Source: Woeseiaceae bacterium (GTDB lineage Bacteria > Pseudomonadota > Gammaproteobacteria > Steroidobacterales > Woeseiaceae). Taken from it: a stretch of 64,000 nucleotides of DNA. The first letter of the stretch is position 1; each line of letters starts with the position of its first letter. Below the pieces are notes generated by a model. It did not search any database and was not told the origin of the DNA. It worked only from the letters and a program-made list of their open reading frames with translations. Position numbers and translations under genes: made by a program. The stretch spans positions 62,001-126,000 of the forward strand of contig JANQPG010000032.1 of assembly GCA_028289545.1 (NCBI GenBank), in the 5' to 3' direction. Positions 42,780-51,741 of this stretch are shown in pieces.

Positions 42780-44360
42780 TTATTGCAGGTATTCGTCAAG
42801 AAACACGAAGTCTCCCAGTTCCAGAGTGACGAGTTGCTTCTTCGACGGCGCTTCACCCGTTTCCATCTCGGCTTCGACCAGCCGAACGGCCTGATTCTCA
42901 TTTGCACGCTCGATGATGTTCCTTACGTGGCGCGCGTTACCGAATACCTCGCCGTCGCGGCGATCTTTCGCGATCTTCTGCGCCGCGTACTCCTCGATCC
43001 GGTCCTTGACCGCTTTGCCGGCTCGAAGGCCGACACGTTTCAGGCGGAATTCGAAGATGTCTCTGAGTTCCTTGGGCGTGAAGTCGGGAAAGTCGATGTG
43101 GCGCGGGAATCTGGACTTGAACCCCGGATTACTGTCGATGAACTGTTTCATCTCGCGCGGGTAGCCGGCGACGACGACGGCCAGTGAATCGCGTTTGTTC
43201 TCCATTTCAGCGAGCAGAGTGTTCAATGCCTCCGTGCCGTACTGGTCGTTCCGCGCACCGCCGGAAGGCACGAGCGCATAGGCCTCGTCGATAAAAAGGA
43301 CACCGCCGTCTGCTTCTTTCAGGACCTTTTTGGTCTTTACGGCTGTCTGCCCCATGTACTCGGCGACAAGGCCCGAGCGATCCACCTCGACGAGATGGCC
43401 TTTTGGCAGGATGCCGATCTGCCCGAACAATTTGGCCAGCAATCGGGCGATCGTCGTCTTGCCAGTGCCTGGCCCACCGGTGAAAACCATGTGCAGCGTG
43501 ATCGTCGACGCGTTCAGACCGTGTTTTTTCTTGTGCTTCTGGACCGTGAGTCTCGCACGCAATCGCCGGATCTCTTCCTTGACGCTCGTGAGGCCGATCA
43601 GCTCCATGATTTCTTCGAACGCGTCTCGTTCCTCTTCGTCGTCTTCTTCGTACTCCTCGCCAGCGAGCGCTGCTTTGGCTCGCTTGCTGCCGAGTTCGGC
43701 AGCCGTCTTCAGGTGCGCTTCTGCGGCGGCCGGATCCGCGGCGACACCCTCACCGGCATCCAGCATGACGGACAGGTTGACGTGGGCTCGGGCATCGCCC
43801 TGATCAGCAGCCAGCTTGAATAGCTCGTAGGCTTTTTCGTAATCGACGGCTACCTCGCGACCGATGTAATAGCGGAGACCGAGGTTGAACTGTCCTGCGG
43901 CCAGTCCTTGTTCCGCTTTGCGCTCATCAAGTTCGAGTGACCCGGAAAGCTCTTCGATTCGATCCTCGGCCACGTCGAAATCGGCTTCGGCAGCGAGTCT
44001 ATAAAGACGCATCGCCTCCACGATGTTTTCGTCAACTCCATCGCCGGCGTCGTGCATAACCGCGAGGTTATAGAGCGCCGGCCCGCTGCCCGCGTCTGCC
44101 GCCTGTTGAAAGAGCCGCAGCGCTTCGCTGTGATCCTGCGACACGCCTTTGCCCAGGCGGTAGCGGATGGCCATGTTGTAGAGGCCGCCCGGCTTGCCCT
44201 CGGCCGCCTCGCGCTGATGCTTCTCCAGTTTGGTCTCGGACGATCCGCCGCCGTCCTCGGGTCCGTTGCCGCCGGGAACGTCATCGACGATCGGTGGCGG
44301 ATTGTCGAGGGCATCGCGGAGGCCGCGGTTGGTGTCGCTATTTCGATTTTCTTCAGTCAT
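42780..44360 (-). CDS. Sel1-repeat plus CbxX/CfqX-type AAA+ ATPase
   Basis: A 526-residue ATPase. Residues 1-45 are a disordered Gly/Asp-rich head; 50-235 hold about four Sel1 repeats (LYNMAIRYRLGKGVSQDHSE, ALYNLAVMHDAGDGVDENIV and two more). An acidic linker (EEYEEDDEEERD) precedes the AAA+ domain: Walker A GGPGTGKT at 295-302, Walker B VLFIDEAY at 354-361, the pore-side AEYMGQTAVKTK, and SRF at about 416-418 with the likely Arg finger. CbxX-type ATPases remodel proteins (Rubisco activase CbbX, EccA of type VII secretion). The gene starts one base after the 1252-residue protein's stop and is the last of the operon. It is probably the motor of this system. Confidence 0.9.
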   Translation of the reverse strand: MTEENRNSDTNRGLRDALDNPPPIVDDVPGGNGPEDGGGSSETKLEKHQREAAEGKPGGLYNMAIRYRLGKGVSQDHSEALRLFQQAADAGSGPALYNLAVMHDAGDGVDENIVEAMRLYRLAAEADFDVAEDRIEELSGSLELDERKAEQGLAAGQFNLGLRYYIGREVAVDYEKAYELFKLAADQGDARAHVNLSVMLDAGEGVAADPAAAEAHLKTAAELGSKRAKAALAGEEYEEDDEEERDAFEEIMELIGLTSVKEEIRRLRARLTVQKHKKKHGLNASTITLHMVFTGGPGTGKTTIARLLAKLFGQIGILPKGHLVEVDRSGLVAEYMGQTAVKTKKVLKEADGGVLFIDEAYALVPSGGARNDQYGTEALNTLLAEMENKRDSLAVVVAGYPREMKQFIDSNPGFKSRFPRHIDFPDFTPKELRDIFEFRLKRVGLRAGKAVKDRIEEYAAQKIAKDRRDGEVFGNARHVRNIIERANENQAVRLVEAEMETGEAPSKKQLVTLELGDFVFLDEYLQ

Positions 44361-44361
44361 C

Positions 44362-47300
44362 TTATTTCTTGCAATCGTCTCTCAATGTATTCGTTATTCT
44401 GGAAACATCGCACTCAATCGTTTCAACGGATCTCACCTTTGGGTTCGGCGACAACGGATCCTGAATGCGCGTTACAGCAATCTTGTATCGAACACGACCC
44501 TCTTTTCTCGCCGTCAGCAGGGCGTCGTGAAGATTCGTGTCCTTGTAAGGGATTTGCTTGAGTTCCTCGGCTGAAACATTGATGAGGTCATCAAGGTACT
44601 CAGGCGTGCCTTGCTCATAGTCTTTGCCGTTGATGTTTCGAGTGCCGAGTATGAGGCTCTTTCTTGACGCAGTTCCTTTGGATTCCCAGATTGTAAAAAC
44701 GCCGTCCTCTTCTTCCATCGCGTCAAAGGTGTTGGGCCTGCCCATTCGTTTGAGGTGCGCGTCAGGCTCGTGATCTTCGTCCGCAGGTAATTTCGGGACG
44801 ACCAGACTGATATGCGATCCGTCATCGTCCAATTCGACGTCCGGTACTCGCTGCGACAAGGACCCGGGTAGCGGATACAGCCAATTCGCGTTCTTTCTGG
44901 CTGCGATGAGGGCTGCAAGGGCCTGCATGCCGATTTGTTCTGCCGCCTGACCAATAGCCGTGCGCCGCGGAACGAACTGATCCCGGCGATAGTCTTCCTG
45001 CTTCTGGGTTCGGGTGTCGCTCTCTTTTGGCCAATACTCTCTATCTATTGCGTCTCGGCTCAGCACAAAGTCCCGTCGCCATCGCGCCGTGTTGTCCAAC
45101 TCACGACGAAGAGGACCGTCGGGAATTGGCCAGATTTCCGGATCGCCGACTGGATTCATCGATTCGACATTGGCTTTCGATTTGCGGTCTGCCCCGACGG
45201 CGGCGATTGCGGCCTTTACGATCGGGCTGGCCTGTGCCAGACGCGCCCATGAGAGCCGCTCCAGTATCATCTTGCGTGCTTTCCGATTCCTCCCGGCGTA
45301 AGTGCTGTACTTCGCCTCGATCGCGGGGTCCTTGAATGTGCCCTGATCGTCTAGCAATGCCGCCATGCCGGCGGGCTCTTTCGGCGGGCCGTCTTCACCG
45401 CCTGAGCTATTGCCGCCTGATCCGCCGCCACTACCTCCCTTGCCGCTGCCACCTCCCGTGCCGCCGCCAGCGGATTTAGCACCGGATGGTGCTTGGACCG
45501 AGCCGCCAGCTTCGAGTGCCTGACGCTGCTGCAGGCTCTTGTCGGCCTCATTAATGATGTAAGCCCGGTCAGCGATCAGGTCACCGCCCATGAGCATTCT
45601 TTGGCGGCGGGCGAACGGACCGTCGCCGTGCAGGCCCAGCATACGAACAACATGATCATCGGAGCCAAACTCGCGAATCACGGATTGACTCGACTTTGGA
45701 ACCGTGCGCTTTGGCGGCATCTTCGTCGGTGGAGCAAACGCCCGGATACCAGCGACCTGGAACGCCTCCGCCAGCATTCTTTGCTCCTTCGCGCCAAGTT
45801 CCGAGCGAATCGTCGTTTGGCTCTCCTCAATGAGTTTGGTTTCCTTGCGCGACATGTCGCTCCTGATCTGTCCGATCGCTGCACGCACCTCCTTGCGCTC
45901 GCGTGCCCGGTACTCCCTGCCGAGCGTCGATCGCACAGCACCAATCTCGGTGTCCGACTTCTGCTGATATTGCGTCTTGAGACGTTCGATCATCGCGTCC
46001 GTACGAGTGGCCCGTTGGGTTTGCATTTCGGCTGCGATTCGGCGAGCCTGCTCCTGTCGCTGTGACTCCAGCCGATCCGCTATCTCCGTATGGATGCGCC
46101 GAGTTGCTTCGCGCTCCTGCCGACGGCGGTTTTCTTCCGATTCTTTCCGAATTCGCTCTGCCGCCTCTCGCTCGCGTTGCTGCCGCGTTCGCTCGGTTGC
46201 TTCGCGCAAGCGTTCCTGCAGTTGGCGTTCCTCATCGAGCCGGCGAGCCTGGAACTCGCTGCGCACGCGTTCGACCGCCGCACGTTCGACCTCCCTACGA
46301 TCCCGCTCGAGTCTTTGCGTCTCCGCCTCTCGGCGCACGCGCTCGACGGCAAGGCGCTCCTGCTCCAGTTGTTCCCCTTCCAGCGATCGATGCAGCCGGT
46401 CTGTTTCAATGCGCTCTCGTTCGAGTCGCTCCCTCTGCAGCGTCTGCCGGATCCGCTCAGTCTCGAGCCGCTCGCGATCGAGGCGCTCCCTTTCCGCCGT
46501 CTGACGAATTCGTTCGCTCTCAAGGCGCTCGCGCTCGAGTCGCTCCCTCAGCAGCGTTTCGCGAATGCGATTGGATTCAAGCCGCTCTCGTTCCAGTCGT
46601 TCGCGCTCCATCGTCTGTCGAATCCGCTCAGTTTCGAGCCGCTCGCGCTCGAGACGCTCGCGTTCCATCGTGCTGCGAATGCGCTCGGTCTCGAGGCGCT
46701 CCCTGTCCAGACGCTCCGTCTCGAGCGTTCGGCGAATGCGCTCGGATTCGGCACGTTCGCGGTCGAGGCGCTCCGTCTCCATTGTCTGGCGGATGCGCTC
46801 GGCTTCGACGCGTTCGCTTTCCAGGCGTTCCGATTGCAGGGTTTCGCGGATGCGAGCAGCCTCAATTCGATCGCGTTCCAGACGTTCGAATTGCTGCGTC
46901 TGCCGAACTCGCTCCGACTCCAATCGGTCTCGCTGCAATCGCTCCGTCTGCAGTGTTCGATTGAGCCGCGCAGAATCCAGGCGTTCGCGCTCCAGTCGGT
47001 CGAACTGCATTGCATCGCGGACGCGATTCACTTCCAGACGCTCCCGATCGAGACGCTCTCTGGCCAGGGTCTCCTGAATACGCGCACTCTCTATGCGATC
47101 GGCCATCAGCCGGTCGCGAGCCTGTGCCTCGCGAATCCTCGCATCTTCAAGGCGATTTCGGTCAAGTTGAGCGGACTGTTGTGCTCGCTGCATGCGCTCG
47201 ATATCCAGCCGCTGCCGCTCGATACGCGCGTAATCGTCGATGCTGACGCGTGTCCGGTTGCTGTCAAGCACGCGTCGCATACGCTCCTCGTTCTGACGCG

Positions 47301-48120
47301 AGGCGCGCAACTGGTCGTCCATGAGTTGCTCGCGAATCCGCGTGCTGTGCATCTCGTCATTGCGCAGTCGCTGCATCTGCAGTTCCTGATGAATGCGATT
47401 GTCGTTCATCTGCCGAACTTGCTGGGATTCGATTTGGAGCCTGCGCTGTGCAGCGGCGGCGCGCTCGATGGCGTCCTGTTGCTGTCGAACCAGCAGTTGT
47501 TGTTGCTCCTGGTAACTCCGCTGCGCCGCCTGGGCTCGCGCCGCACGGTCTGCCGCTTGAGCTGTTTCATATCGCCGTTGCTGCGCGATCTGCTCCTGGG
47601 CGCGCTGTACCGAAGCGTTGTATTCGTATTGGCGCGATTGTCCGATGCGTGCCTGGTTGTCGAGAGACGCGATGGTGTACGCATTGATCCTTTGTTGTGC
47701 GTCGCGCTGCTGCGCACGGCGAACCGAATCCTGAAACTCACGTCGCCTTTGGTTGTTTATCTGCTGCTCTCGCATCCACGAGCTTTGCTGCTCCCGATAT
47801 TGGCGCTCCTCTTCGCGTTGCCTCTCCTTTTCTTCCAGTCTCTGGTAGTAATAGTCGGTCGGCTGGGAATTGTAGTCGTAGTTGCGAGTAGATAGGCCAG
47901 CCCCAACCGGCGAATAGGGCTCGTTGACGTAGGTCGACAGGTCGAAGACCCTTTTGGCACGTTGAACGGCGTCAATACGGTCATTTTGTCGTTGCCGAGA
48001 CAGGAACTCTCTGTTGTGCCGCTGGACTTCCATCTGCCTGAGGTAGTCAGCATTCTGCCGACGACGTGCCTCCTCGGCGGCGCGTCGTTGTCTATCAGCT
48101 TCGTAGCGTTCGTAGGACAT
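44362..48120 (-). CDS. Giant Arg/Glu coiled-coil protein with Gly-rich linker and possible nuclease-fold C-terminus
   Basis: A 1252-residue protein of unknown function. Residues 1-300 are Q/R-rich coiled coil. Residues 306-609 are sixteen exact-length 19-residue repeats of the type ExERIRQTxERERLERERL. Coiled coil continues to about 790. A Pro-rich stretch (APPTKMPPKRTVPKS) and globular segment follow, then a Gly/Ser linker (about 883-907). The last 340 residues are globular; near the end RPNTFD (1128-1133), IWESKG (1144-1149, E1146-x-K1148) and EQGTPEYLDDL (1169-1179) resemble the restriction-endonuclease-fold toxin pattern. It lies in the middle of a tight operon, 22 bases after the 422-residue protein gene. 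No small immunity-like gene follows it. Confidence 0.85.
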   Translation of the reverse strand: MSYERYEADRQRRAAEEARRRQNADYLRQMEVQRHNREFLSRQRQNDRIDAVQRAKRVFDLSTYVNEPYSPVGAGLSTRNYDYNSQPTDYYYQRLEEKERQREEERQYREQQSSWMREQQINNQRRREFQDSVRRAQQRDAQQRINAYTIASLDNQARIGQSRQYEYNASVQRAQEQIAQQRRYETAQAADRAARAQAAQRSYQEQQQLLVRQQQDAIERAAAAQRRLQIESQQVRQMNDNRIHQELQMQRLRNDEMHSTRIREQLMDDQLRASRQNEERMRRVLDSNRTRVSIDDYARIERQRLDIERMQRAQQSAQLDRNRLEDARIREAQARDRLMADRIESARIQETLARERLDRERLEVNRVRDAMQFDRLERERLDSARLNRTLQTERLQRDRLESERVRQTQQFERLERDRIEAARIRETLQSERLESERVEAERIRQTMETERLDRERAESERIRRTLETERLDRERLETERIRSTMERERLERERLETERIRQTMERERLERERLESNRIRETLLRERLERERLESERIRQTAERERLDRERLETERIRQTLQRERLERERIETDRLHRSLEGEQLEQERLAVERVRREAETQRLERDRREVERAAVERVRSEFQARRLDEERQLQERLREATERTRQQREREAAERIRKESEENRRRQEREATRRIHTEIADRLESQRQEQARRIAAEMQTQRATRTDAMIERLKTQYQQKSDTEIGAVRSTLGREYRARERKEVRAAIGQIRSDMSRKETKLIEESQTTIRSELGAKEQRMLAEAFQVAGIRAFAPPTKMPPKRTVPKSSQSVIREFGSDDHVVRMLGLHGDGPFARRQRMLMGGDLIADRAYIINEADKSLQQRQALEAGGSVQAPSGAKSAGGGTGGGSGKGGSGGGSGGNSSGGEDGPPKEPAGMAALLDDQGTFKDPAIEAKYSTYAGRNRKARKMILERLSWARLAQASPIVKAAIAAVGADRKSKANVESMNPVGDPEIWPIPDGPLRRELDNTARWRRDFVLSRDAIDREYWPKESDTRTQKQEDYRRDQFVPRRTAIGQAAEQIGMQALAALIAARKNANWLYPLPGSLSQRVPDVELDDDGSHISLVVPKLPADEDHEPDAHLKRMGRPNTFDAMEEEDGVFTIWESKGTASRKSLILGTRNINGKDYEQGTPEYLDDLINVSAEELKQIPYKDTNLHDALLTARKEGRVRYKIAVTRIQDPLSPNPKVRSVETIECDVSRITNTLRDDCKK
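46294..47205. repeat. Sixteen 57-base tandem repeats inside the coiled-coil gene
   Basis: The minus-strand gene at 44362-48120 contains sixteen consecutive 57-base units encoding 19-residue repeats (residues 306-609). Units diverge in sequence but never in length, so selection has kept the 19-residue period. The best-conserved units are in the middle (about residues 476-552). Confidence 0.9.
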
Positions 48121-48141
48121 CGATTCCCCGGTCTTCCAGAA

Positions 48142-49410
48142 TCAGATCCTGACCCTGCCGCGAAACGCTTTCGCGTAGGCCTGCTGATACTGCCTTTCGG
48201 TACTGAAGGTGAAGACCGTGCTTGCCGTTGCAATGCACTCGAGACCGACGAGCAATCTTCCAAGATCCGTCAACGTTCGCCGGCGGAGCCCGGTCTCAAT
48301 GCGCTTCCGGACTGCGCCAGTCGCGTCTGGCGCAACTTTTTCGATATGAGCGTGCAGGTCAGGGCCGACATTGTGGCCCTTGGTCATCCAGGAACCATCG
48401 ATGACGAACAGCAATGCCAGCGCATTGAGTGGCTCCTCTTTTCGATACAGAGAGATTTCGAACATGTTGACATCATGCGCGGCGCGATTTCGCTTCCGTG
48501 TATCGGCGCTCTCGTCGTTTTCGGGTCTTAGTGCGCTAACCTGATAGTTGTCAAAGTGCATGACATAGTCGTCGAACTGCTCACGCACGGTCTTTCCAAT
48601 TGCGCGCACGTTTTCGATGGCGTAGTCCCTGTCGTCGGGATCGTTGTGGTCTTCGGCCGGACACCGGTCGATCAAAATCCGGTAGCTCCGGAACAGGCGA
48701 TTGGCGAAATCGATCCGCTGCGACATGTCGGGCTTCGCCAGCTTCTGCTCGTACGAGTCCTGGACCATACGTCGATAGACCTCTGCGCCAGGCTCGCGGG
48801 AGATCCAAACGCTGCCGACACCTCGCAGTCCGAGGAGCCCTGGTGGATACCAGACGTCGACATCACGCGCCCGGTAATACGCGTCAGGGACAAACCGGTA
48901 CGGTATGTTCACGATATAGCCGTTGCGCCGAACGCTATCTACGTAACGATTGCGGTGAACACGTAGCAGCTTTAGCTTGTTTTCAGCCTCTTCCTGGCGT
49001 TTCTTGATCTCTGCCAGCTCCCGTTCGAACTCGGCTTTCTGTTCATCCGTCAGCTCCTCCCCCGGCTCAAAATCCGGCGGCGGCGCGGCGTATTCGGCCG
49101 CCACAGGCTGTGGCGTCACCGGCGGGAGAGGAGGCACCGTAGGGGGAGGCACACTGGGGCCGAGGGTGAGCGGACCGCCGCCGTAAGGCGAGTTATAGAA
49201 TCCTCTGAGGTCCGGCACTGGACCGGTCCCGGCCTGGAAGTTCTGAAACTGTTGTTGCAGGTTGTTCTGCCACAGGTTGAACATGGCATCTTCGTAGCCA
49301 CGCTCGGCCTGTCGATAACTTGCTCGGCTCAGCGCTTCGTTTGCTAGATTGTCCATTCCGGCGTACATCAGATCGCCGGATATCTGATTCAAAAACCTCA
49401 CTGAGTCCAT
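48142..49410 (-). CDS. Unknown protein with N-terminal helix, Pro-rich linker and IPY/PPG domain
   Basis: A 422-residue protein of no recognised family. Residues 1-62 are an amphipathic helical head (MDSVRFLNQISGDLM, NNLQQQFQNFQ); 65-117 are Gly/Pro-rich (PPPTVPPLPPVTP); 118-155 are a coiled coil (EFERELAEIKKRQEEAENK). From about 153 on it has a globular domain that matches the whole of the next upstream protein (288 residues): NIPYRFVPD, WYPPGLLG, SVWISREP, DYAIENVRAI and VIDGSWMT correspond position by position to IPYGFQLG, WFPPGCWG, SIWTSLEP, AFAIDSVLHV and VLGDAMLFS. The gene lies 28 bases after its paralogue and 22 before the giant coiled-coil gene. Confidence 0.8.
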   Translation of the reverse strand: MDSVRFLNQISGDLMYAGMDNLANEALSRASYRQAERGYEDAMFNLWQNNLQQQFQNFQAGTGPVPDLRGFYNSPYGGGPLTLGPSVPPPTVPPLPPVTPQPVAAEYAAPPPDFEPGEELTDEQKAEFERELAEIKKRQEEAENKLKLLRVHRNRYVDSVRRNGYIVNIPYRFVPDAYYRARDVDVWYPPGLLGLRGVGSVWISREPGAEVYRRMVQDSYEQKLAKPDMSQRIDFANRLFRSYRILIDRCPAEDHNDPDDRDYAIENVRAIGKTVREQFDDYVMHFDNYQVSALRPENDESADTRKRNRAAHDVNMFEISLYRKEEPLNALALLFVIDGSWMTKGHNVGPDLHAHIEKVAPDATGAVRKRIETGLRRRTLTDLGRLLVGLECIATASTVFTFSTERQYQQAYAKAFRGRVRI

Positions 49411-49437
49411 CGTTTCGCCTCGCTGATTGATACCGAG

Positions 49438-50304
49438 TCAACAGGTAGCAATGTCTTTTTTCGGCAGGAACATCTGCCGCAAAATCTTCTTGGTGAAAAC
49501 GCGGTTGCCGCTATCGCGATCACGGATACCGTACATCATGTTGACGACGTTGTTTCTTACGCTGGACTTGACGTTCGCCAGATACTGCTTGTTCGTCCAG
49601 TCGTAGCGGCCAGCCGCAGTCTCGGCGCGCTGGCGGAGCGCCTGTCCTGTTGGCGTACCGATACCGGAAAAGAGCATCGCATCGCCGAGAACCAGGATGC
49701 TGGTCGCGTCCGCCGCGTTGGGGCGCATGAAGCTCACTTCAGTCAGGATCAGGTCCAGATTCTTCGGCTCGTCCTCCGATTCTTCTTCTTTAAGCTGGCT
49801 GATCGCTTCATACGTGTCGACTCGCACCCAATGATCTTTGACATCAGGCAGACGAGTCACGTGGACGTGCAGGACTGAGTCGATCGCAAACGCTTCATCA
49901 TCGCCTGGCAGCGCGTCCTCATGCTCTGCATTGTCCGTCGAGATTCCGTAGCGATAAAAAAAGTGGGTGCTGAGGCGGCGCGCGTGTTCGGATCGTGAAA
50001 TCGTATCCGACCCGAGTGCCTTGTCGTTTTCGGTCGACGTCAGCCAGCGCTGCTGCTCGTACGAAGGCTCGAGACTTGTCCAGATGCTGGCGATCGTCGG
50101 CGCCCCCCAGCAACCGGGCGGGAACCAGAGATTTCCGTTACGTCCATCGGTGCCAGGCCCCAGCTGGAATCCATAGGGAATCCCGATCAGGAAATCCGCC
50201 TTCTCGACAAAGTCGACAAAGTTATCGGATACGTCGTGCTTGCGGAGCTTTCGTGCCTGATCAGAACCGTTCGGCGATTCTGAGTTGTGCGTCTCGTTGG
50301 TCAT
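49438..50304 (-). CDS. Unknown protein, single IPY/PPG domain (paralogue of next gene)
   Basis: A 288-residue protein without signal peptide or membrane span. It consists of one domain that is homologous along its length to residues 150-400 of the 422-residue neighbour: FLIGIPYGFQLG, NLWFPPGCWGAPTIASIW, SLEPSYEQQRW, HFFYRYGIS, DEAFAIDSVLHVHV and ILVLGDAMLFSGIG. The shared W-(F/Y)-PPG-x-x-G and S-x-W-x-S-x-EP motifs look structural or ligand-binding. I know no named family with this pattern. The protein ends in basic residues and a terminal Cys (KKDIATC). It sits between the small coiled-coil gene (61 bases) and its paralogue (28 bases). Confidence 0.8.
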   Translation of the reverse strand: MTNETHNSESPNGSDQARKLRKHDVSDNFVDFVEKADFLIGIPYGFQLGPGTDGRNGNLWFPPGCWGAPTIASIWTSLEPSYEQQRWLTSTENDKALGSDTISRSEHARRLSTHFFYRYGISTDNAEHEDALPGDDEAFAIDSVLHVHVTRLPDVKDHWVRVDTYEAISQLKEEESEDEPKNLDLILTEVSFMRPNAADATSILVLGDAMLFSGIGTPTGQALRQRAETAAGRYDWTNKQYLANVKSSVRNNVVNMMYGIRDRDSGNRVFTKKILRQMFLPKKDIATC

Positions 50305-50364
50305 TCCGCATTACCCCCTGCGTGACTGCAAACCGGGGTTCACAGATATGAGGAATCGGTCGGC

Positions 50365-50784
50365 TTAGTCGTCATAGAACTCGGTGATTATTTTCGGCTT
50401 CGATCTCTTCTTCGGCTGTTCAGGCGTCGATGTCTGCACCGGTTTGACGAGTTTCTTTTGACGATTAATCTGTTCGTCTTTGCGTTGCCCTTCCTGCTCC
50501 TTCATCGCAATGATGCGTTCGAGCTCTGCGGCTTCCTGGTCGACCCTTTGCTGATTCTGGCGCGTTTGCTGCTCAATCTGTTGTGTAGCTTGTCTCGCTT
50601 GATCGACGATCGACTTGGTTTGCTCTTGCATCTGCTGCTGCTGAAGCTTGCCACCGTGCTGCATCAACTTTTCCAGCTCGCCCAGCAGGGTATTGATCTG
50701 CTGATCGTACATAGTTTGCGTCTGCTGGCCGTAGTTCAAAGCCGTGGTAAGGAAGCTGCCGTAAGGGCTGTTGAGATTGAACAT
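50365..50784 (-). CDS. Small Gln-rich coiled-coil protein
   Basis: A 139-residue protein. Residues 1-25 (FNLNSPYGSFLTTALNYGQ) are followed by a long Q/E/R-rich coiled coil (about 28-110: QQQQMQEQTKSIVDQARQATQ, QQIEQQTRQNQQRVDQEAAE), a Lys/Pro-rich tail and an acidic end, ITEFYDD. There is no signal peptide. The composition resembles the N-terminal 300 residues of the giant coiled-coil protein in the same operon, so the two may assemble together. No family recognised. Confidence 0.75.
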   Translation of the reverse strand: MFNLNSPYGSFLTTALNYGQQTQTMYDQQINTLLGELEKLMQHGGKLQQQQMQEQTKSIVDQARQATQQIEQQTRQNQQRVDQEAAELERIIAMKEQEGQRKDEQINRQKKLVKPVQTSTPEQPKKRSKPKIITEFYDD

Positions 50785-50819
50785 TTTGTAAATCCTGTGC
50801 GCTACGAGGAAACCAGCGA

Positions 50820-51707
50820 TTAAGTGGCGGGCTGGGGAGCGGCGCTCGGTGGCTGCATCTTTAGGATGCTGCGAATACGCCAGATGATCGCGACGTAAGC
50901 CAGAGCAATTGTGATCAAGAACGGTACCGGCGAATCGCCTAACATGAAGGACAGGCTCCAGAGTAAGAGAGTCGCTACTGCAACCGTTGCACCAAGTCCG
51001 AAGACCATCCGGAACAATCCCATGCTCACGGCACCAGCAACTGACGCCGAACCCAGGTCGGCCGCACTCAGTGCGCCGACTGCTATCGTAGGGCCTTCTT
51101 CCTTTAGCGTTTCCGCGGTGGTTGAGACGGTCTCCGCAATCTGATTGCCCTTGTCGTCGAGTGGAACCGATGTTTTCAGCGCGGAAAGGATGGCTGTAAA
51201 CACCGACATCAATAGCGTGAATAGCCAGAATGAGATATTGATCTTGCGGACCTCTCGCCGCAGCGGCTCACTGAGTGCGGCAATCTCGAGGTCATTGATC
51301 GGCTTCATTTCTCGGCGTATGAAGAAAATTCCAACGAAGATCGCGGGCGCCGTCGCAATTGCTAACAGATTTAGTGCCAGATGCGGCCCGGCACTATAAA
51401 ACCACTCGAACGGCACGAGTGCCTGGCCGATGCCGAAAATCGACGCCCAAAGCAAGCCGAGCGTGAGGAAAGCTCGGCCTTTCGCCATTCTGTGTTGACA
51501 GATGCCGACTTCCTCGTGAGGCACCAATCGCACCTCCTTGACCGGCAGCCAGAAACTGCCCTTCAACATTATCATCCCGTGTCTCAACTGAGCACTGGGG
51601 TCAGCGAGCCAGGTCGGCTCCAACGGCAGCAGCGGTGACTTGGTCACCAGTGAATTGACAATCACCAGCTTCGGCGAGCTTCGCATTAGTTCCTTCGTAA
51701 CTTTCAT
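50820..51707 (-). CDS. Polytopic inner-membrane protein of unknown function
   Basis: A 295-residue protein. About 75 N-terminal residues are soluble and strand-rich (PKLVIVNSLVTKSPLLPLEPTW, HGMIMLKGSFWLPVKEVRLV). Then come about five membrane spans: near 80-98 (FLTLGLLWASIFGIGQALV), 110-130 (LALNLLAIATAPAIFVGIFF), 157-177 (FWLFTLLMSVFTAILSAL), 230-250 and 256-278 (PVPFLITIALAYVAIIWRI). A long loop between spans three and four contains ETVSTTAETLKEEGPT. It is the only clearly polytopic protein of the operon, so it could anchor the complex in the membrane. The gene lies 36 bases before the small coiled coil and 35 after the secreted protein. Confidence 0.78.
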   Translation of the reverse strand: MKVTKELMRSSPKLVIVNSLVTKSPLLPLEPTWLADPSAQLRHGMIMLKGSFWLPVKEVRLVPHEEVGICQHRMAKGRAFLTLGLLWASIFGIGQALVPFEWFYSAGPHLALNLLAIATAPAIFVGIFFIRREMKPINDLEIAALSEPLRREVRKINISFWLFTLLMSVFTAILSALKTSVPLDDKGNQIAETVSTTAETLKEEGPTIAVGALSAADLGSASVAGAVSMGLFRMVFGLGATVAVATLLLWSLSFMLGDSPVPFLITIALAYVAIIWRIRSILKMQPPSAAPQPAT

Positions 51708-51741
51708 TACCGTTGCCCTCTCGTTGTGGGCGTCGATCGAA

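Noticed and set aside
42780..44360. Immunity protein for the putative nuclease end of the coiled coil
   Set aside because: The gene after the coiled coil is a 526-residue AAA+ ATPase with intact catalytic motifs, unlike immunity proteins.
46090..47895. Long open plus-strand frame opposite the giant coiled-coil gene
   Set aside because: It is an artefact of Arg/Glu/Leu codon repeats on the minus strand; composition is repetitive (Leu/Ala/Phe/Ser) and has no start site or domain.
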